From Macrotrachela quadricornifera (taxonomy: Eukaryota; Rotifera; Eurotatoria; Philodinida; Philodinidae): a stretch of 64,000 nucleotides of DNA. Every line of letters begins with the position of its first letter. Position 1 is the stretch's first letter. This document shows positions 58,173-64,000 of this stretch, piece by piece. Both the position numbers and the translations under genes were made by a program. Location of the stretch: positions 624,678 to 688,677 of the forward strand of contig JAJEKB010021317.1 in the NCBI GenBank assembly GCA_022393335.1, read 5' to 3'. Under the pieces are notes generated by a model that did not search any database, was not told the DNA's origin, and saw only the letters and a list, made by a program, of their open reading frames with translations.

Positions 58173-61100
58173 ATGGCTAACATATCAGTATACACTGATC
58201 GAAAGACAGGAGAAAAATATCCTGTTGGAGGATGCATCATCACTGATGATTCATCGAATTTACTATTATTTGGTGCATCACCATGTGCACGTCAACGTTT
58301 GCCTACAAAGGTTGATCTAAGAGGAAATATGACCTCAGTTGTTCACCAATTCAGAACCAATGCTTGGTGAGTATCCCAAAAGTTTTCGATTGATGTCATA
58401 ACACATTTATGAGCATGAATTGTTTCTAAAAATTAGAACCCGAGATTCATAGGACATCACTTTTTTTAGCCTGGCACGCCTTGCTCCGTGAAAACTCATC
58501 CCCGCACTCGCTGCTCCTTGTACAATCATTGCTATGTATCGTATTTTTGAGAATATCGCGAGCATTACCATGATATCGTGAACAGAAATCACATGAAAAA
58601 TATCTATCATATACCTTTTAATTATCAATCATTTTTCAAAGCATCGGTTATTCTTGCTAACTTATAAAATAGATTGAACCCATATTACTTAGATATAACC
58701 AATCACAAAATCGTGCAGCTCTAGGAGTCTTTTTCAAAATTGAGTCCCGTACGCTCCACTCCATGAAATCACACGGATCCCATTCCCTGTATACCTCTAA
58801 TTAGAACAAAATAATTTATAGGAGATTCAAACATTTATTCAAAAACCAAAAGATTATCTTCTAGAAGCAACTTTCCTCAAAGTACACAGAAGCTGTTTTG
58901 TAAATGAGAAAAACGCGTAGACAGACATACTATTATTATGAAAGTTGGTTAGGGTATACGAAAAGAAATGCCGCCACCGCCAAATTTCCTCATAGAAAGG
59001 TTGAAAAACATATCTTTTTTATGAACAGATAGTGTCTCTCGTTCTATTTTTCTATATTATTTGATCACTATTTAACTAATCCCATAATAATAAAATTTCG
59101 ATAAAAACTGTTTTTATTGCAAACTAGCTAATACCATTTCAATTATCATGGATGTGATACTTTTGTATTTTACTTTATTATCATCTAATAGATTGTATTA
59201 AAAAAAAAACAAAATATATCAGAAGATGCAGCGTGAAAAGAGAAGACAATTTATAAAGGCCTGTTTATTTTATAGCTGCGCTTTTTATTTTCAAAATGGA
59301 CAAAACTCTGACTAACGAAATTTCGACGTTGTGACAACGAGATTGTTTTTCAATCTTTCTATAAGGGAATTTGACAATGACGACACTACTTTTTTGTATG
59401 CCCTAAGAAATAATTTGTATTGTCGACGACGTTTATTATACTTTTGAATTGTCCATATCTGAGTATAAAAGAGTGCATCTCGTTCTATTGTATCATTTTA
59501 AATGTTATACGAAATTTTGCGAATTTTCTTTCCCGTTGTTTATTATTTCAAACATATGAAAGAGTAAAGGACCTATCAGAATCCATAATACGACAAACGT
59601 GCTCATATATTCTGATCAAGCAAAGTGTTTTTTTTATATTTGATTCGACAAAACGGAAGACAATCATTTTAAAGTTACGCTTACTAAACTGATAGTAGTT
59701 GATCTGAGAATATATTATTTACTCAAAAGTTTTTTTCAAAGGTCTAACTATTACATTACAATTCGAATATTTCAAGTATGATGAAAGAAAAAAGAACTAG
59801 AATAATTTCGTTTAGCATAGCTGTACTTATTATTTTATTTGTTGTACAACGCAAGACTGCAGAAGTACATAGCTGTCATAATGTCATTACGCTGGGTATC
59901 CAGAGCTCAACGTCTCGATACCCAACGAGGTAACCAAATGAATTTGATTACCTTCCAGGCTGCTTACCATATTGAATAACGATCTCGTTACCCGATGATC
60001 AAACGATATCCCCCAGAACCTGAGGAATTTGAGTGAATTTGGTCAAACGATCTCGTTACCCGATAAATGAATCAAATCCTTCAAAAGTTTTACAATATTT
60101 TATATTCATCGTAATCTCATTCAAAAATTGTTCGAGATAAAATTGCACTAGATCAATTAATCCGGGATAATATGATGGATTTCTATTTATTGCATAGAAT
60201 GGAATAATCATGGAATAATCAACAATTAATCCGGAATAATATGACACTTGCTCACAAAGACACCCTAATAGCACAAAGTGAGGGTGCTTCGGGGGCTTGA
60301 TCAGAAGGCAAAGCATAAAGTGAGGGTGCTTCGGGTGCCTGATCAAAAGGCAAAGCACAAAGTGAGAGTGGTTCGAGCACTTCCTCTTATCGCAGAAAAT
60401 TAGCGCCTTTCATATTCATCCTCGGTATTGCTTGGCCACACAACATTATCTATTTTTTTCCACCAATCTTACGCAACTCAAAGATGATTATTTCTTTCTC
60501 GGATATTTTTCATCATATATTGCGTAATGACCAAATTCACTCAAATTCCTCAACTTTTAGAACGATTTCCATGCTGTGAGATCTCGTTACCCGTCGGGTA
60601 ATGACCAAATTCACTCAAATTNNNNNNNNNNATATCATTATCCGTCGGGTAATGACCAAATTCACTCAAATTCCTCAATCTTCAGAAAAGCTACGCATCT
60701 GTTTTAATAAGGATACCCGGCGTAATGGTATTATGACATCACTCCAGAAGTAGCTCTTATAAAATGAAAAATAATTATTCACTATCAATTGCAGATCATC
60801 AACGAATCTAGACCACTGAATTGATATTCAGCTCAATACGAATTGTGATAAATGAAGGTAATTATAAAAAAAACGAGAAGATAATTTTTTCCCAATTATT
60901 GATCGTGTTAAAATCGTTTTCGACTGATTCTGCATGATACGAGAAGAACATTGAAATGAAAAAAACATCAATATATTGAAGAAATCAAAACTAAAAACAT
61001 TATAGAGATTGAAGTTCTTTTCGTTGTAGTTTAATATAGTTGACATATAATTGTTAGTAAATATTGAAGATATTTCCATATATATCGATTATTTCTTTGA

Positions 61101-62878
61101 TTAGTTGAACTATATTTGTTTATCCTTGTTTCAAACAGTTTTCTATCTCATGTTAAAAAAAAAACATTTCGTAAAAGGATTATCACAATTGTGAGATTGG
61201 ATTAAAAATCTAAATATATTTTGGTTTTTTTGTTTTAGTTCAGCAAATGCTGTTGCAGGTAAATTCATCTATGGTAATTAATCGAAAAATTCATAATTTT
61301 GACTTCTAGGTGCATATGAATTTCTAATTAAGAAAAAAACTGGAAAAAATATCAATGTGAGTCGTCTATTTATTTATTATAATGGTCGTTTAAAAGATGG
61401 AAGAATTTCAAAGAAAATGGTAGACATCGGCAGTAGTATTGGAGGTACTATTGCCGGAATGAAACAGTACGGTTGTTGCAAAGAAGATATTTGGAAATAT
61501 TATCCTACATCTATTAATCTCCAGCCATCTCCTAAATCTTATTCAAGCGCGAAAAGATATCATGTAAAAAATGCCATACATATACCAACAAATTTAATAG
61601 AAATGAAATCTTGTCTAGCAGATGGATATCCCTTTATATTCGGTTTGCATTTATTTGATTCATTTCGTCGAACTGATTGGAATAAAGGTCGTGTAGCAAT
61701 GCCGAGACCATTTGAAGCTTCACTTGCTCGACATAGTTGGCATGCAATGGTAGCAGTTGGATACAGTGATCGATCAAAATGTTTCTTTGTTAAAAATTCA
61801 TGGGGTGATAAATGGGTAAGATGAAAATTGCTTGTGTATAGATTTATTTGCAAATTAATATCAATCAGGAGATTGAATCAGATTTTCTCATCGAATACTC
61901 GAACGAGAAACAAAATGTGAAAGTCATTCTTTCAATACGCAATTCTTTTCAGACTAGTTTTAAAAAGGAAAATCAACTTCTATTCCTTTCATTAATTAAA
62001 TGGAGTACATTTTAATATTTGATTAATTCTATTTTTAGGGTGATAAGGGCTACTGTTACATTCCTTATGCATACATGTCAAATCCAAATCATTGTAAAGA
62101 TATACATGTGATTAAATCAATTTCTTTTAAATCGTCTCAACCTATAAAATGTGGTGCATCCAATCATGAACATTCCAAAAGTAAAGTATCGAAACCACCG
62201 ATCAATCCAAAATGTTCTGATTCAGATTCAGATCAGCCTGAATTTTTTCATGATGAAGAATTTTTGAAACTAGATGATTCGGATGATAGTGACCTTGAAT
62301 TTGAATTAATAGCAGACTCAGATGATTCTCATAATCATAACGAATCTGAGAGTCTAGATGATACATATAATCATTACCTTGGATGTGAATCAACAACAGA
62401 TCCAGATGTTTCTGTTTTCAATAATAAATGCGATGTTGAAAATCCATTTACATCTTTTATTCTTTGGATTGGTAAAGAAATTGATCTCACAAAAAGTATC
62501 GAAACAGAATTAATGATAACCGATAAGACTAAAATCAATTTTTGTCAAACATTCGCACAAGGAATTGATTATCTATTTCAAAATGATGTTTGGATTCGAT
62601 CATCAATATGTCAAATCATTTGTCGTAGTTATTTTCATGATGAAGATAAAAATGCATTAGATTTATTAGATATATTAATTGATCTTCAATTAGATTACTT
62701 ACCAATTCTGATTCTTACAAAGAATAAAGCTGGTGTAGAATTTCATATGAATAAGCAAGCACCAACAATGTATCTTGATAATTGGAAAGAACATGTTTTT
62801 ATAACAGATCAAAAAGATGAATTATTAAAGAAGATCAAAGAAAACATAAAAAACAAGAAAGAAAGCAAGATTTTCTGA
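58173..62878 (+). CDS. Papain-like (C1) cysteine peptidase with acidic linker and receiver-like C-terminal domain
   Basis: Exons 58173-58366, 61239-61258, 61310-61815 and 62039-62878; 1560 nt, 519 residues, phases agree. Papain-fold markers: LPTKVDLRGNM, then the active Cys65 in RTNAC/SANAVAG (its codon TG|T is split by intron 1), His216 in SWHAMVAVGY and Asn234 in VKNSWGDKWG, followed by KGYCYIPY. The triad is therefore complete. The N-terminus is only 64 residues, with no signal peptide or long prodomain, so it is probably cytosolic. Residues about 255-360 are Ser/Asp/Glu-rich and disordered-looking (SDSDSDQPEFFHDEE). Residues about 374-510 alternate strands and helices like a receiver or TIR fold (FILWIGKE, ICQIICRSYFHDEDKNALDL, LPILILTKNKAGVEF, a basic end). 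The Asp cluster of true receivers is lost (WIGKE). Confidence 0.85.
58949..59406. mobile_element. 458-bp MITE-like element in intron 1 of the peptidase
   Basis: The left end TTAGGGTATACGAAAAG and the inverse of the right end TTAGGGCATACAAAAAAG begin inverted repeats that extend about 65 bp (both go on to ATAGAAAG(G/A)TTGAAAAAC). No clear target duplication was found. A truncated copy is at 23464-23790. It contains AAGATGCAGCGTGAAAAG, the word shared with 20755-20895. Confidence 0.65.
60271..60380. repeat. 42-bp tandem repeat, about 2.6 copies
   Basis: Units 60271-60312, 60313-60354 and a partial 60355-60380 share AAAGTGAGGGTGCTTCGGG and GATCA-AAGGCAAAGCA. It lies inside the hAT-like element and differs between units at a few bases only. 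Confidence 0.8.
60622..60631. other. Assembly gap (10 N)
   Basis: Ten N flanked by near-identical ACCAAATTCACTCAAATT copies at about 60604 and 60656, so the gap was probably left by collapse of a local repeat; the true length is unknown. Confidence 0.95.
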
Positions 62879-63053
62879 AATATTATTACACTATCTTTGT
62901 TTGACAACAAAACTTTTATTAATATAAAATTGTGACAATACATCAATAACATGACTAACAGACATTGAAATACTAAATAAAAAAATACATATTGGAGCCA
63001 TATACGTTCTGCCTAATTGCACATGATCTCTCGAAACTTTTGAATTTCATAAA

Positions 63054-63179
63054 GGCAAGAATATATGTTTCTTTGGAGATTTTAATGCGAAACATGAGAG
63101 TTGGAACTGTGAAAAGAGTAATACTAGTAGAAATAAATTAAAAGAATCCCATGTCTTTATAATCGGTAAAAATTGGTGA
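63054..63179 (+). pseudogene. LINE endonuclease fragment
   Basis: One frame reads GKNICFFGDFNAKHESWNCE, then SNTSRNKLKE, closing at TGA 63177. The GDFNAKH-x-x-W block is the catalytic-core motif of non-LTR endonucleases (Asp and Asn). Nothing of a reverse transcriptase follows. It lies just 3' of the peptidase gene. Confidence 0.55.
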
Positions 63180-63544
63180 TAAATCGTGATTCATCAAAAC
63201 GATACTCGTCAGCTAAAACGCGATAAATCACCAATTTTTGCCTTTTATTTACCGATATACTATGCAGTTTTATGTCTAAATATTTCATTTTGTTTTACTA
63301 CATCCAAAACTTTCTTTTGCTTATTTAATTTTGTGTATAGTTTTGTTAAGAAACTGAACACTGGCGATAGTTTACATGAATATCTGACATTACAAAAAAC
63401 ACACTAGGTAAACTAGATATATATGAAAAAATTCTGATGGAAAAAATACTTGAGCTAAATATATATCCAAAGTAAACTATCTGTTGTCGAAAAACACTTT
63501 TTCAAACAAATGACCCAGGAAAGCAAAAGATGATAAAAAAAAAA

Positions 63545-63795
63545 GACTAGTCAGTTGTACTAGTCATGACGTCCCGTCAATCATTAGTCTTTTTCTGAAA
63601 ACGTCCTAAACATGATTAGTTTGATATTGTGGGGAGTGAATACACTGCGTCCTGACTAGCTCACTAACGAGCGTCACTATAACTAAAAAGTCTAGTCCTT
63701 TTCATAGAAAAAGACTCATCTTGACGATCCTGCACAATGGGTTTTCGGTATGTTTACAAATTTAAAAATCTAGTTATATATCGAACATACCGCTT
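63545..63795. repeat. Foldback sequences near the window end
   Basis: ATTAGTCTTTTTCTGAAAA (about 63582) is matched in inverse by CATAGAAAAAGACTCAT (about 63702). GACTAG and CTAGTC flank a 9-nt loop at about 63545. CGGTATGTT (63746-63754) pairs with AACATACCG (63784-63792). Probably MITE debris; the element ends are not clear. Sequence from 63796 to 64000 shows nothing else. Confidence 0.45.
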
Positions 63796-64000
63796 CACTA
63801 CATATTATACTTAACGCAAGCACTAGTCAATCATACCGTTTGAAATATACTCTTTTCAGTTATACATTGACGTCTGGATTTTTCTACATTATAGAAATAA
63901 AGCGACGAGTGTTAGATTCGAACATACATACATTGAGTGACATACTCATCTCCGCAAGCAGTTGATCCATACAATCTGCTGTATGATCGTTGATATCTCT

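Larger units (their letters stand above)
59868..60744. mobile_element. 877-bp hAT-like non-autonomous element with 8-bp duplication
   Basis: The element is bounded by CAGAAGTA at 59860-59867 and 60745-60752, an 8-bp duplication as made by hAT transposases. The ends share TGTCATAAT then CATTACGC-GGGTATCC in inverted orientation. Inside are further inverted blocks (GAATTTGAGTGAATTTGGTC at about 60027 against GACCAAATTCACTCAAATT at about 60528 and 60602), a 42-bp tandem repeat and an assembly gap. No transposase is encoded. It sits in intron 1 of the peptidase gene. Confidence 0.75.

Noticed and set aside
1..64000. CRISPR array, bacterial operon or prophage
   Set aside because: No regularly spaced direct repeats with unique spacers, and gene structure is eukaryotic (introns, TATA boxes, AATAAA signals).

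Overview
The window looks like AT-rich nuclear DNA of a metazoan, most likely a bdelloid rotifer. I infer this from short GT-AG introns of about 45-70 bp, intron-less seven-transmembrane receptor and secreted-protein genes, an ankyrin plus arginine ADP-ribosyltransferase gene, AIG1-type GTPases, a papain-like peptidase with an extra C-terminal domain, and many decayed DNA transposons and retroelements. No ribosomal or marker gene is present, so the taxonomic call is inference.

Layout. 0-9 kb: the 3' exon of an F-box/LRR-like gene; a 1.49-kb decayed DNA transposon with long inverted repeats and a TTA target duplication; two divergently transcribed AIG1-type GTPase genes, one with an in-frame TGA and one broken by two frameshifts. 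9.9-12.2 kb: an orphan GPCR and a secreted, Thr-rich surface protein. 13.9-17.4 kb: a 12-exon long-chain acyl-CoA synthetase that is complete except for one TAG codon inside its AMP-binding motif; two small non-coding elements sit in its introns. 18-29.6 kb is gene-poor: a broken ORF, LINE and Tc1-like remnants, a tRNA-Ile(UAU)-like sequence, a small secreted protein (minus strand) and a run of microexon-like repeats.

29.7-36.5 kb: a monoacylglycerol-lipase-like protein lacking its nucleophile serine, a large foldback repeat, an ankyrin/ADP-ribosyltransferase gene and a LINE reverse-transcriptase remnant. 37.8-43.4 kb: a small TATA-driven gene with a frameshift, a piggyBac remnant interrupted by a Ty3/gypsy integrase remnant, and minor fragments. 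45.5-48.6 kb: an apparently intact 11-exon lipin (phosphatidate phosphatase) gene. 49.5-55.3 kb: a degenerate ~65-bp tandem array, a four-helix membrane protein and a dead mariner element. 55.7-62.9 kb: a small basic protein of unknown family and a four-exon papain-like peptidase whose 2.9-kb first intron holds two MITE-like elements and a 10-N assembly gap. 63-64 kb: a LINE endonuclease fragment and foldback sequences.

The lipid genes (acyl-CoA synthetase, MAGL-like protein, lipin) have unrelated structures and no operon-like arrangement, so I do not infer a cluster. The AIG1 GTPases, ADP-ribosyltransferase and peptidase could belong to stress or immune responses, but the sequence does not show this. 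The best candidates for new biology are the peptidase with a receiver-like domain, the MAGL-like pseudoenzyme, the single-stop acyl-CoA synthetase allele and the repeated microexon-like units. Exon coordinates were assembled by hand from splice signals and phase.
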